A DNA stretch of 64,000 nucleotides from Maribacter aquimaris (lineage in GTDB: Bacteria > Bacteroidota > Bacteroidia > Flavobacteriales > Flavobacteriaceae): assembly GCF_014596745.1 (NCBI RefSeq), contig NZ_JABTCF010000001.1:434001-498000 (forward strand), given 5' to 3'. The number at the start of each line of letters is the position of its first letter. Within the stretch, counting starts at the first letter, position 1. Positions 29,178 to 38,237 of the stretch are shown piece by piece. The translations under genes were made by a program, and so were the position numbers. The notes beneath the pieces are model-generated. The model saw nothing but the letters and a program-made list of their open reading frames with translations, did not search any database and had not been told where the DNA came from.

Positions 29178-30029
29178 CTATTTGTTGATTTTTGCCCTCA
29201 ACATCCGTTCCTTTCCAAATATATCCTTTCTTAGCTCAATTTCCACAAACCTATCCACTAAGAGTGCTTTGGTTTCCGAACCTAAATATTGGTTGATTTC
29301 AAAATATAACCAACCATCTTGTTTTAAGTGCTCGATAGCAAATTGTATGATTTTACGATAAAATACCAATGGGTCATCATCAGAAACGAACAATGCGATT
29401 TCAGGTTCGTTTTCAATTACGTTGGAGTTCATATATTCTTTCTCTAACACCCTGACATAAGGTGGATTAGAGACTATAATATCAAATTTTTCTTCAAGGG
29501 ATTCTGTTTTAAGGATATCAGATTGAATATATACTATTTCAACCTTATTCTTCTGTGCGTTCAATTCAGCCGTCCTCAAAGCTCTTTTCGAAACATCAAG
29601 AGCGAATACCTTTGTATTTTTTAAGGCTTTCGCCAATGCTATCGCAATACATCCACTACCTGTTCCAATATCCAGGATAGTGAATGGTGTATGATGATTG
29701 TTGTGTTCTTCTATTATCCAACGAACCAACTCCTCAGTTTCTGGCCTTGGAATCAGTACATCCTTATTCACGATGAACTCCATATCCATAAAATCAGTAG
29801 CCCCTAGAATATACTGAATGGGTTTTTCCAAACGCAATTGGCTCAACACTTCAAACAGGGGTTGCTCCTTTTCCTTGGTCAGCGTCAAATTAGGTTGCAT
29901 CGCCAAAACAAAACGTTCCAAATCCAAGAAATGCGAAATGGCCAGGTAAAAAAAACTATCCACTTCCTCTTTGGGATAGATGGGGTCGAGCTCCTTATGA
30001 TAAATATTCCTAATCTCCCGTAATAACAT
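29178..30029 (-). CDS. prmC: Release factor glutamine methyltransferase
   Basis: Methylates the glutamine of the GGQ motif in release factors RF1/RF2 using SAM. The 283-residue protein has an N-terminal helical domain (1-75), the SAM loop LDIGTGSGCIA and the catalytic NPPY at 188-191. The gene is 3 bp downstream of the acetyltransferase gene. Confidence 0.96.
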   Translation of the reverse strand: MLLREIRNIYHKELDPIYPKEEVDSFFYLAISHFLDLERFVLAMQPNLTLTKEKEQPLFEVLSQLRLEKPIQYILGATDFMDMEFIVNKDVLIPRPETEELVRWIIEEHNNHHTPFTILDIGTGSGCIAIALAKALKNTKVFALDVSKRALRTAELNAQKNKVEIVYIQSDILKTESLEEKFDIIVSNPPYVRVLEKEYMNSNVIENEPEIALFVSDDDPLVFYRKIIQFAIEHLKQDGWLYFEINQYLGSETKALLVDRFVEIELRKDIFGKERMLRAKINK

Positions 30030-30032
30030 AAT

Positions 30033-30518
30033 CTATAGTTGTTTCAACATCCATACGGGACAAGAAAAATGGCCCGTATCACCCATGGGGCCCTCAATAT
30101 ATTCAAATCCGGATTTTATATAGAGTTTTTGGGCGTCCTTCATGTATGGCATAGTCTCCAAATAACATTTTTCAAAACCATATTTTTTGGCACGGTCTAA
30201 GCAAATATCCATCATTGCCGCACCCAAACCCCGACCTCTAGCCTCTTCTAGAAAGTACATCTTTTGTAACTCACAGACATTCCCTTTGTAATTCGCTAAT
30301 TGTGCCACTCCCGCAGCGCCGATAAGTCGACCTTGATCTTCGACCACAAAATAAGTGGCTTTGGGCATATCGTAATTCTCGAACATCCGGTCCAAGGCCT
30401 TATCCGCATATGCCGTACCCACCTTGGGCACGCCCATTTCCAACAAAACCTTCCGAATCAACGAAGCCACTTCCCTATTGTCCTTGGGTTCTATTTCACG
30501 TATTACAGCTGTTTCCAT
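30033..30518 (-). CDS. GNAT family N-acetyltransferase
   Basis: A 161-residue acetyltransferase with the acetyl-CoA pyrophosphate loop in RGRGLGAAMM. The core covers the whole protein, ending in a conserved aromatic and charged tail. The substrate is not known. It is the first gene of the run prmC-LOG-ligA and is divergent from the lipoprotein gene at 30593. Confidence 0.9.
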   Translation of the reverse strand: METAVIREIEPKDNREVASLIRKVLLEMGVPKVGTAYADKALDRMFENYDMPKATYFVVEDQGRLIGAAGVAQLANYKGNVCELQKMYFLEEARGRGLGAAMMDICLDRAKKYGFEKCYLETMPYMKDAQKLYIKSGFEYIEGPMGDTGHFSCPVWMLKQL

Positions 30519-30592
30519 GAATTATTGATTCAATCTTTTTTAATGTTCTATTTTAGCGGAGTGAAGATACATGAAATATAAATTTATAGGGA

Positions 30593-31054
30593 ATGAAAAA
30601 AGTATTTTTCATATTGGTTTTGACCGTACTTGGGCAAAGTTGCACCTTCAATCAAAAACCGGAATTTGTTGGAATCGATAGCGTTTCGGTGAAAGAGGCC
30701 AGTGCAAATGCAATCACCCTGCTGGCTGAAGCACGCTTTAACAACAATAACGATTTGGGAGGCACCCTACTTACCGATGAAATCAAGGTTTATGTTGACG
30801 GCATATACTTGGCTACCGTATCTTCAGAGGCTTTTGACGTGCCGGCCAAGGACAATTTTATTGTACCTTTGGTGGTTAATTTACCTTTGTCGGAATTGTT
30901 TAAAGAGGATAAGGGCAATTTATTCGGTGCCATCTTAAATCAGGTGTTGAACAAGAAAATGAAGGTTGACTTTAAAGGGAACATAACCTACAGACTTGGC
31001 GGTTTTTCCTATGATTACACTGTTGACCATAGTCAAGAAATAACGATACAATAA
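30593..31054 (+). CDS. LEA type 2-like lipoprotein
   Basis: A 153-residue lipoprotein (lipobox ending in C17, LGQSC). The mature part looks like the LEA2/WHy fold: beta-rich, with the pattern EARFNNNNDLGG followed by VYVDGIYL and PLVVNLPLSELF. Function is unknown; it is probably tethered to a membrane and faces the periplasm. It ends immediately before the ribD start with no gap. Confidence 0.82.
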   Translation: MKKVFFILVLTVLGQSCTFNQKPEFVGIDSVSVKEASANAITLLAEARFNNNNDLGGTLLTDEIKVYVDGIYLATVSSEAFDVPAKDNFIVPLVVNLPLSELFKEDKGNLFGAILNQVLNKKMKVDFKGNITYRLGGFSYDYTVDHSQEITIQ

Positions 31055-32107
31055 ATGTCGATTGACCCAATATTTATGGAACGCGCCCTACAATTGGCGA
31101 AAAATGGCCTTGGGGTGACCGCACCAAATCCCATGGTAGGGGCGGTAATCGTGCAGGGAAACAGAATCATCGGTGAAGGATATACCAGTGCCTATGGAGG
31201 GCCCCATGCCGAGGTGAATGCCATCCATTCGGTTACCGATAAATCCCTTTTATCAAAATCAACCCTATATGTGACCTTGGAACCCTGTTCCCATTATGGA
31301 AAAACCCCTCCTTGCGCTGATTTAATCATAAAACATAGGATACCCAATGTCGTTATTGGCACGGTAGACCCCCATGACAAGGTTAAGGGCGAAGGTGTTG
31401 CCCGACTTAAAGAATCCGGTTGCAATGTAACCGTGGGGATACTTGAGGATGCGTGCCGGGAACATCACAAACGATTCATGACATTCCATCAAAAGCAACG
31501 CCCATTCATTATTTTGAAATGGGCTGAGACCAAAGATGGTTTTATGGCCCCTTTAGCTTCAAAAAGAAATGGCAAAACCGAACCCTATTGGATCTCTAAC
31601 CATTATTCAAGGCAATTGGTGCATAAATGGCGTAGTGAAGAACAGTCCATTTTGGTAGGCACCAATACGGTTATGGAGGACAACCCCAAACTAAATGTGA
31701 GGGAATGGTACGGCAAATCCCCAATTCGTGTGATCCTCGATAGGAATCTAAGGATACAAGGTGAATACCACATCTTCGACCAAAAAATAAAAACCATCAT
31801 TATCACACAGATTGAAGACACTGCCCTATGGAGAAAAGGCGTGGATTATGAGGTCGTCGACTTTTCAGTAAATTTGCCAGAACAAATTTGCCAAGTACTA
31901 TACAAGAACAACATTACCAGTGTTCTGATCGAAGGGGGTTCCCAAACACTAACTTCCTTCATTACTGCCGACCTATGGGATGAGGCGCGAATATTCAATG
32001 GCCCCAATACCTTTGAAAAAGGTCTTAAAGCCCCAAAAATCATGGGCAAAACCCCATGTGTATTAAATATTGACACTGACATTTTAAACATATATAGAAA
32101 TGATTAA
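31055..32107 (+). CDS. ribD: Riboflavin biosynthesis deaminase/reductase
   Basis: A 350-residue bifunctional enzyme of riboflavin synthesis: pyrimidine deaminase (1-145) then NADPH-dependent reductase (150-350). The deaminase zinc site is H51/E53 (HAEVNA), C78 and C87 (PCSHYGKTPPC). The reductase part has LKWAETKDG and LIEGGSQTL. It has no riboswitch or leader hairpin upstream because it directly follows the lipoprotein gene. It overlaps the HAD gene by 8 bp. Confidence 0.97.
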   Translation: MSIDPIFMERALQLAKNGLGVTAPNPMVGAVIVQGNRIIGEGYTSAYGGPHAEVNAIHSVTDKSLLSKSTLYVTLEPCSHYGKTPPCADLIIKHRIPNVVIGTVDPHDKVKGEGVARLKESGCNVTVGILEDACREHHKRFMTFHQKQRPFIILKWAETKDGFMAPLASKRNGKTEPYWISNHYSRQLVHKWRSEEQSILVGTNTVMEDNPKLNVREWYGKSPIRVILDRNLRIQGEYHIFDQKIKTIIITQIEDTALWRKGVDYEVVDFSVNLPEQICQVLYKNNITSVLIEGGSQTLTSFITADLWDEARIFNGPNTFEKGLKAPKIMGKTPCVLNIDTDILNIYRND

Positions 32108-32702
32108 AAACATCATTTTTGATTTTGGCGATGTTTTCATAAACCTGGACAAGGAGATTCTTTTTCGTGAAATCCAAAAATACGATAACACAAACCTCAC
32201 AGCTGATCTCCTAGCCCTAAGTAATGATTTTGAAGTAGGGGCTATTAGTTCCGGGGATTTTGTAAAGAAACTTCAAATTGCTTTTCCAAGTGCATCATCG
32301 CAGGAAATAGTTAGGATTTGGAATGGAATGATATTGGATTTTCCGGAATACAGACTTGAATTCATTGAAAAATTGGCCCAAGAAAAGACACATCGTCTCT
32401 TTCTTCTAAGCAACACCAATGCCCTCCACATTTCCAAGGTAATCGAAACTATGGGGGAGCATAATTACCATCGCTTTAAAAACTGTTTTGAGCAATTCTA
32501 TCTTTCGCACGAAATTGAAATGCGAAAACCCAATAAGGACATTTACGGGTTTGTACTTAAAGAGAACGATTTGAATGCCCCAGAAACCCTTTTTATCGAT
32601 GACACCCTGGAAAACACCTTGGCTGCCGAACAGTTAGGGATAAAGACCTGGAATATTAGCGTTGGAAAAGAGGACATAATACAATTAAATTCTAGGATAT
32701 AG
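32100..32702 (+). CDS. HAD family phosphatase (YihX-like)
   Basis: A 200-residue haloacid dehalogenase-type hydrolase. The nucleophile motif is IIFDFGDVF near residue 5-13, motif II is in LLSNTN and the metal-binding aspartates are in FIDDTLEN. The DFGD form resembles the sugar phosphatase YihX. Overlap of 8 bp with ribD suggests it might supply the missing dephosphorylation step of riboflavin synthesis between RibD and RibE, but that is speculation. Confidence 0.9.
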   Translation: MIKNIIFDFGDVFINLDKEILFREIQKYDNTNLTADLLALSNDFEVGAISSGDFVKKLQIAFPSASSQEIVRIWNGMILDFPEYRLEFIEKLAQEKTHRLFLLSNTNALHISKVIETMGEHNYHRFKNCFEQFYLSHEIEMRKPNKDIYGFVLKENDLNAPETLFIDDTLENTLAAEQLGIKTWNISVGKEDIIQLNSRI

Positions 32703-33566
32703 ATGTTAGACCTAGTATTAAGCGTCCTTTGTTCCAGTTTGATCTTTGTGATTTTCAAACTCTATGAGATCTATAAGATTGAAACCTCATATGCCATCAT
32801 CACCAATTATGTGGTAGCCTGTGCAGTAGGGATGTTTTTTTATTCGGGTGAGGTGAAACCCTTGGAAATCACAGAACAACCTTGGTTTACCGGAACCCTT
32901 CTCTTAGGTGTGTTATTCATCGTCGTATTTAATTTAATGGCTAAGACCTCACAGACGGTAGGGGTTTCAGTTGCATCCGTGGCCACCAAAATGTCATTGG
33001 TAATTCCCGTAATTTTCGGGATACTGGTTTATAAGGAAACCCTTGGGTTTTTGAAAGTCATAGGAATACTTTTAGCATTGGCTGCCGTATATTTTGCTTC
33101 CATCAAGAAGAAGGAAATCAAATTCAAAAGATCATCCTTGCTTTTGCCAATTTTGGTTTTCCTGGGATCTGGAATTATAGATACCAGTATCAAATACGTT
33201 CAGGAAACCCAAATCACGGAAAACGAATTCCCCCTTTTTTCAGCTGCCATTTTCGCGGCTGCCGCTTTCGTGGGGCTATTCTTTATTATCTTCAAAGCCT
33301 TTAAAGCCCCTTTGAAAATAAACTTTAAGAATATTCTAGGTGGAATTGCCTTAGGGGTGCCGAACTATTTTTCTATATACTATTTGTTACGGGCATTACA
33401 AAACCCAACTTTGAATAGCGCTTCGGTCTTTACGATCAATAATGTGGCCATTGTAATGTTGTCAACCCTTTTAGGCATTGTCCTATTTAAAGAACAGATA
33501 AGCCCCAAAAACTGGGGAGGTATAGTCTTGGCTGTTATAAGTATCATTCTCGTTGCTGTATTCTAA
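32703..33566 (+). CDS. EamA/DMT superfamily transporter
   Basis: A 287-residue inner membrane protein with ten hydrophobic segments in two EamA halves (the second starting near residue 145). Typical DMT features include a C-terminal block ending NWGGIVLAV. Substrate unknown. The gene starts at the base after the HAD stop and overlaps the YigZ gene by one base, so it belongs to the ribD operon. Confidence 0.88.
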   Translation: MLDLVLSVLCSSLIFVIFKLYEIYKIETSYAIITNYVVACAVGMFFYSGEVKPLEITEQPWFTGTLLLGVLFIVVFNLMAKTSQTVGVSVASVATKMSLVIPVIFGILVYKETLGFLKVIGILLALAAVYFASIKKKEIKFKRSSLLLPILVFLGSGIIDTSIKYVQETQITENEFPLFSAAIFAAAAFVGLFFIIFKAFKAPLKINFKNILGGIALGVPNYFSIYYLLRALQNPTLNSASVFTINNVAIVMLSTLLGIVLFKEQISPKNWGGIVLAVISIILVAVF

Positions 33567-34180
33567 TGGAAAATACTGATTGTTATAAAACTTTGTCCAA
33601 ACCTTCAGAGGAAGTTCTTTTTAAAGAGAAAAAGAGCAAGTTTTTTGGTTACGCCTACCCGTTGGTATCTGAGGACGAGGTGAAACCCATTATTGAAATG
33701 CTTAAAAAAAAGCATCATACCGCCAATCATGTCTGTTACGCATGGCAATTGGGTATAAATAACGTTCGGTATCGTGCAAATGATGATGGCGAACCTAACA
33801 ACTCGGCCGGAATGCCCATTTACGGACAAATACAATCTTTTGAGGTAACCAATGTCCTTGTGGCCGTGGCCCGTATATTCGGTGGCACCAAATTAGGGGT
33901 TGGAGGCTTGATCAGCGCCTATAGGACCGCAGCACAAATGGCCCTTGAGGCATCACCTATTGTTGAAAGGACCGAAAAAGCCCATTTCGAGATCAAATTC
34001 GGCTATGAAACGATGAACAAGGTAATGCGCATAATCAAACAACACAACCTCGAAATCGTTTCCCAAAAACTCGAAATGGAATGCACTATTTATATTTGTG
34101 TACCTAAAAGCCATGCCCAAATGACACAGCAATTATTCCAAGAAAACCATACCATATCCATTACGGAAAGACCGGGTTAA
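33566..34180 (+). CDS. IMPACT/YigZ family protein
   Basis: A 204-residue protein of the IMPACT/YigZ family. The N-terminal block has KKSKFFGYAYP, KKKHHTANHVCYAW and DDGEPNNSAGMPI; then GGTKLGVGGL and a C-terminal ferredoxin-like domain. Function in bacteria is not settled; human IMPACT regulates translation. It is last in its operon and overlaps the convergent thioesterase gene by 4 bp. Confidence 0.93.
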   Translation: MENTDCYKTLSKPSEEVLFKEKKSKFFGYAYPLVSEDEVKPIIEMLKKKHHTANHVCYAWQLGINNVRYRANDDGEPNNSAGMPIYGQIQSFEVTNVLVAVARIFGGTKLGVGGLISAYRTAAQMALEASPIVERTEKAHFEIKFGYETMNKVMRIIKQHNLEIVSQKLEMECTIYICVPKSHAQMTQQLFQENHTISITERPG

Positions 34181-34575
34181 AAACCGATCTTTTCGAGTAT
34201 ATCCGCAGGACACCTGATCGGCTTGTTTTTTTTGGCATCCATAAAGGCGAGTACTGTATTTGCTACAGCCAACAAATCACCTTCCCCATTATAGATTTCA
34301 TAATCAAATTCAATCCTGACCATAGGTTTTTTACGCAGGTAAGTACGAAGAACTATAATGTCGTCATAGTAGGCGGATTTCTTATAGTTCAGGGAAATAG
34401 AGACAACAGGAAGAATAATCCCATTATCCTCCATGGCTTTGTAGGAAATACCGTAGGAACGCAACCATTCCGTCCTCCCCATCTCCAAATACTGCGGGTA
34501 ATTGCCATGATGCACAACACCCATTTGATCCGTTTCCGCATATCGGACACGAAAAGAAATTTCATGAAAATCCAT
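34177..34575 (-). CDS. YbgC-type acyl-CoA thioesterase
   Basis: A 132-residue hot-dog fold thioesterase. The active-site aspartate is in RYAETDQMGVVHHGNYPQYL, which is characteristic of YbgC/FadM-like enzymes (D in ETDQ). It hydrolyses acyl-CoA thioesters; chain-length preference cannot be read from here. It is a single gene convergent with YigZ and divergent from dnaA, with 206 bp between. Confidence 0.92.
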   Translation of the reverse strand: MDFHEISFRVRYAETDQMGVVHHGNYPQYLEMGRTEWLRSYGISYKAMEDNGIILPVVSISLNYKKSAYYDDIIVLRTYLRKKPMVRIEFDYEIYNGEGDLLAVANTVLAFMDAKKNKPIRCPADILEKIGF

Positions 34576-34781
34576 AATTATTCATCTAAAAATTATATCT
34601 TTAAAAGCTACCCTTACGGGCAGTGTAACATGCGAAAAAAAAAGGGTAAAATCAACCCCAAATCATTTTTTTTTTAGGATTTTTGTTCACATATTTGCGG
34701 GACCTAAATTACATTAATCCAGCTATAAGACCTAGTGCTATCAGTGCTTAAAAACTAACCATAAACAACAGAATTTTTACA

Positions 34782-36206
34782 ATGAGTGTTACTGCTAATT
34801 CCGTCTGGAACAACTGTTTGGCTTTTATCAAAGATAACATCCAACCGCAGGCATTCAAAACTTGGTTTGAACCCATAAAACCTGTAAAATTATCAGATAA
34901 TGCCTTAAGTATTCAGGTGCCCAGCAAATTTTTCTATGAGTGGCTGGAAGAGCACTATGTGAAGCTTTTGAAAGTTGCCCTTACCAAAGAATTGGGTGAG
35001 ACCGCCAAACTTGTATACATTATAAGGATGGAGAATACCTACGGCAACCGTGAACCGTTTACAGAAAAAATACCCAGTTCAAACCGGGGCAATATGGGAC
35101 CACAGGAAATGGATGTCCCTATTAAATCAAAAAACCCGGAACTTAGGAATCCTTTTGTCATTCCTGGAATTCGAAATATCAAAATCGAATCCCAATTGAA
35201 TCCGAATTACAATTTCGATAATTTCCTTGAAGGCGACTCTAACCGTTTGGCCCGTTCGGCAGGGATGGCAGTAGCGAACAAACCTGGGGGAACCTCGTTT
35301 AATCCGTTATTGATTTTTGGTGGAGTTGGTTTGGGCAAGACCCACTTGGCTCATGCGATTGGCGTTGAGATAAAGGATAAATACCCTGACCGTACGGTTT
35401 TGTACATATCCGCGGAAAAATTCACCCAGCAGTATATTGAATCCGTCAAGAAAAATACACGAAACGATTTTATACATTTTTATCAATTGATAGATGTGCT
35501 CATTATCGATGATGTTCAATTCCTATCGGGAAAATCGGGTACCCAGGATGTGTTCTTCCACATATTCAATCATTTGCACCAGAACGGGAAACAAGTGATT
35601 CTAACATCGGACAAGGCTCCTGTTGATATGCAGGATATTGAACAACGATTGCTTTCGAGATTCAAATGGGGATTATCGGCCGAATTGCAAAATCCCGATT
35701 ACGAAACGAGGATTTCCATCTTAAAGAACAAATTGTATCGCGATGGTGTTGAAATGCCTGAAGATATCATCGATTATGTTGCCAAACACATCAAAACCAA
35801 TATTCGAGAGTTGGAAGGTGCCATTATATCCTTGATAGCACAATCTTCCTTCAACAAGAAAGAGGTTACTTTGGAGCTGGCACAACAAGTGGTCGAAAAA
35901 TTCGTCAAGAATACCAAACGCGAAGTCTCTATAGATTATATCCAAAAAGTAGTTTCCGATTACTTTGAAATGGATGTGGCCACCCTTCAATCCAAAACAA
36001 GAAAAAGGCATATCGTCCAAGCTAGGCAACTGGCTATGTTCTTCGCCAAAAAATTTACCAAGGCTTCCTTGGCAAGTATTGGCTCACAAATTGGAAAAAG
36101 GGACCATGCCACTGTTCTCCATGCCTGTAAAACGGTTGACAACCTAGCTGAAACCGACAAGCAGTTCCGGAAATACATTGAGGATCTAACCAAGAAACTT
36201 TCTTAA
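34782..36206 (+). CDS. dnaA: Chromosomal replication initiator DnaA
   Basis: The AAA+ protein that melts the replication origin. The 474-residue sequence has domain I (1-85, WFEPIKP and related), a variable linker, the AAA+ core with Walker A GGVGLGKT at 180-187 and Walker B LIIDDVQFL, and the DNA-binding helix-turn-helix with the signature KRDHATVLHA. It is not next to dnaN, recF or gyrB; two unrelated genes follow it. I see no cluster of DnaA boxes in the 206 bp upstream. Confidence 0.98.
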   Translation: MSVTANSVWNNCLAFIKDNIQPQAFKTWFEPIKPVKLSDNALSIQVPSKFFYEWLEEHYVKLLKVALTKELGETAKLVYIIRMENTYGNREPFTEKIPSSNRGNMGPQEMDVPIKSKNPELRNPFVIPGIRNIKIESQLNPNYNFDNFLEGDSNRLARSAGMAVANKPGGTSFNPLLIFGGVGLGKTHLAHAIGVEIKDKYPDRTVLYISAEKFTQQYIESVKKNTRNDFIHFYQLIDVLIIDDVQFLSGKSGTQDVFFHIFNHLHQNGKQVILTSDKAPVDMQDIEQRLLSRFKWGLSAELQNPDYETRISILKNKLYRDGVEMPEDIIDYVAKHIKTNIRELEGAIISLIAQSSFNKKEVTLELAQQVVEKFVKNTKREVSIDYIQKVVSDYFEMDVATLQSKTRKRHIVQARQLAMFFAKKFTKASLASIGSQIGKRDHATVLHACKTVDNLAETDKQFRKYIEDLTKKLS

Positions 36207-36215
36207 CATACTTTA

Positions 36216-36671
36216 ATGGCTATAAAGGTTTTAATGGTCTGCCTTGGAAATATCTGCAGGTCACCATTGGCCGAAGGAATTCTCCAAAACAAGGTCGACA
36301 GTGATGAAATTCATGTAGATTCCGCTGGAACAGGAGGCTATCATATTGGCAGTAAACCTGACCCTCGAAGTATCGAGGTAGGTAAAAAATACGGTATAGA
36401 TATCAGCCATCAACGTTGCCGACTATTCACGATAGCCGATTTTGAGGCATTTGATGTTATTTATGTGATGGATAAGAGCAATTACAGAAACATCATTGCC
36501 CTTACCCAAAATAAACACCACAAAAACAAAGTTAAATTATTGTTGGAAGTATTGGATTCCAGTACCATGGAAGTACCGGACCCCTATTACGATGACGATG
36601 GTTTTGAACATGTTTTTCATCTTATAGACGAAGCCTGCACAGTCATCGCAAAAAAGCTGGACAATAAGTAA
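36216..36671 (+). CDS. Low-molecular-weight protein tyrosine phosphatase
   Basis: A 151-residue enzyme that removes phosphate from protein tyrosines. The catalytic loop is CLGNICRSP (C then five residues and R, near residues 8-16) and the general acid is in VPDPYYDD. It starts 9 bp after dnaA and is followed by the methylase gene 10 bp downstream, so the three likely share a message ending in the hairpin at 37414-37433. The target is unknown. Confidence 0.95.
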   Translation: MAIKVLMVCLGNICRSPLAEGILQNKVDSDEIHVDSAGTGGYHIGSKPDPRSIEVGKKYGIDISHQRCRLFTIADFEAFDVIYVMDKSNYRNIIALTQNKHHKNKVKLLLEVLDSSTMEVPDPYYDDDGFEHVFHLIDEACTVIAKKLDNK

Positions 36672-36681
36672 GCACACCTGA

Positions 36682-37404
36682 ATGGATAGCAACAACAAGA
36701 CAAAAGGAAAACTTTATTTGATCCCCACCACTTTAGGTGATAATGAGCCATTGGAAGTATTGCCCATTTCCATAAAAAGGGTGATTGAAGCCGTTGACCA
36801 CTATATTGTGGAAAACGAAAAATCGGCCAGACGGTTCATCAAAAAAATATCCCCTAGAAAATCGCAACCTGGATTGCATATCGAACTGCTGAACAAATAT
36901 ACCGAAGCGGAAAGCCTTCCTACTTTTTTACAACCATGCCTTGAAGGCCTTAATGTTGGGATTATCTCCGAAGCCGGTTGCCCCGGTATTGCAGACCCTG
37001 GTGCCGATGTGGTGCGTATTGCCCATCAGAAGAACATACAAGTAGTTCCCCTAGTAGGACCCTCATCCATTGTATTGGCTTTAATGTCCAGCGGAATGAA
37101 CGGACAGAATTTCGCATTTAACGGCTACCTCCCAATTGATTCTGCAGATCGAAAAAAAACCATCAAATCGCTTGAAAAAAAATCGAGGGATATAAAACAG
37201 TCCCAAATTTTCATTGAGACCCCGTATCGGAATGACAAATTGTTCAAAGAACTATTGACCTCACTTTCGAACAGCACTCGATTGTGTATAGCTTGTGACA
37301 TTACACTCAATACGGAATTCATTCAAACTAAAAATATAACGGACTGGAAAAAATCCAATGTGGACTTAAATAAAAGACCTGCCATTTTCATCATTCAGGC
37401 TTAA
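36682..37404 (+). CDS. SAM-dependent tetrapyrrole-methylase family protein (short RsmI-like)
   Basis: A 240-residue member of the tetrapyrrole (corrin/porphyrin) methylase fold. Starts KLYLIPTTLG and has EAGCPGIADPGA and the SGMNGQNFAFNGYLP region as in RsmI. RsmI methylates the 2' oxygen of C1402 in 16S rRNA, but is about 280 residues; this shorter form may act on another site, so the rRNA role is uncertain. It is last in the dnaA operon. Confidence 0.88.
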   Translation: MDSNNKTKGKLYLIPTTLGDNEPLEVLPISIKRVIEAVDHYIVENEKSARRFIKKISPRKSQPGLHIELLNKYTEAESLPTFLQPCLEGLNVGIISEAGCPGIADPGADVVRIAHQKNIQVVPLVGPSSIVLALMSSGMNGQNFAFNGYLPIDSADRKKTIKSLEKKSRDIKQSQIFIETPYRNDKLFKELLTSLSNSTRLCIACDITLNTEFIQTKNITDWKKSNVDLNKRPAIFIIQA

Positions 37405-37413
37405 ACAAATAAA

Positions 37414-37433
37414 CCCCGACGTTTCCGTCGGGG
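37414..37433. terminator. Intrinsic terminator hairpin
   Basis: CCCCGACG, a TTTC loop and CGTCGGGG form an 8-bp perfect stem between two convergent genes. Read on the - strand it is followed by TTTATTTG, so it best serves the lysozyme-like gene. The arms match the hairpin at 4469-4490. Confidence 0.8.
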
Positions 37434-37461
37434 CCTACCATTTTCATATACATATAAAACC

Positions 37462-38091
37462 TTACACTTTTGGGTTACGTTTTGGTAATACCAATGAAAT
37501 ATCGTACCCCGAGAATTTCTTTAAATAATTTACAATGGTTGATCCATAAGCATCCTTAAAATTGATTTTTCCATAAGAACGCAAGTATTTCATTACATTT
37601 CCAGGTCCAGCCAAATGGGCCGCAGCCAACATTCCAGATTCGGTAATCTCAACACCTTTAATCCGTTTGCCTACAAACTTCTTAATATCCCTCCGCATAA
37701 TCCATTTATTACGGGCAATATTCGTCTCAAATGCCTTTTCCTGCAATATAGGATCATTAAGGAACACTGATGAGTTGAAAACACCCATTAATTCCAAGGT
37801 GTTTATACCGAACTGGTACTTACCTAAATACCCTAGGGTATTTGTTGCAAAATAATTCCCTGACGATTCCTTAAACGCCAAGGCTTCTTTAAAACCATGG
37901 AATGTACTGCCTAAAAAAGGCGGGGTTTCCAAGGTTGGAGCCAAAACAGTTTTGTTTTTGGGAAACAAAACCTCAGTAGGTTCATTGACTTTCAAGGTCC
38001 TAGGGACTGTCGTATCAGACGACAAACCACTAAAACTCACAAAAATCAAAAGCATGATAAGAGAACTAAAAAAGAAAATACATCTTCTCAT
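37462..38091 (-). CDS. Lysozyme-like secreted protein
   Basis: A 209-residue protein with an N-terminal hydrophobic segment (residues about 5-22, signal or anchor). The block KEALAFKESSGNY with the glutamate, then LGYLGKYQFG, resembles the catalytic glutamate region of SLT/phage-type muramidases and lytic transglycosylases; AAHLAGPGNVMKYL is the typical following helix. I infer peptidoglycan cleavage. In flavobacterial annotation similar proteins have vague names. The gene stands alone with its own promoter element. Confidence 0.72.
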   Translation of the reverse strand: MRRCIFFFSSLIMLLIFVSFSGLSSDTTVPRTLKVNEPTEVLFPKNKTVLAPTLETPPFLGSTFHGFKEALAFKESSGNYFATNTLGYLGKYQFGINTLELMGVFNSSVFLNDPILQEKAFETNIARNKWIMRRDIKKFVGKRIKGVEITESGMLAAAHLAGPGNVMKYLRSYGKINFKDAYGSTIVNYLKKFSGYDISLVLPKRNPKV

Positions 38092-38146
38092 ATCTCTGTT
38101 TTCTTAAGACTTACTACCAAAAAGGGTATGCTTAAATTTCACTATG

Positions 38147-38154
38147 CAAAGATA
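38147..38154 (-). promoter_or_regulatory. -7 promoter element for lysozyme-like gene
   Basis: The - strand reads TATCTTTG, an exact TAnnTTTG match, 56 bp before the ATG at 38091. Confidence 0.45.
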
Positions 38155-38237
38155 TGGCGCTTAACATGGGAAGGTCAGAAGGCTTTGTTAAAAATATACA
38201 TTATTAGTTAACAAGTCCTTAATTTTCGATTAATGAC

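Noticed and set aside
30519-31054. FMN riboswitch for ribD
   Set aside because: ribD follows the lipoprotein gene without a gap, and the 74-bp region ahead of that gene lacks the RFN-element pattern.
34576-34781. Replication origin upstream of dnaA
   Set aside because: No repeated DnaA boxes or AT-rich repeats in the 206 bp; only ordinary intergenic sequence.
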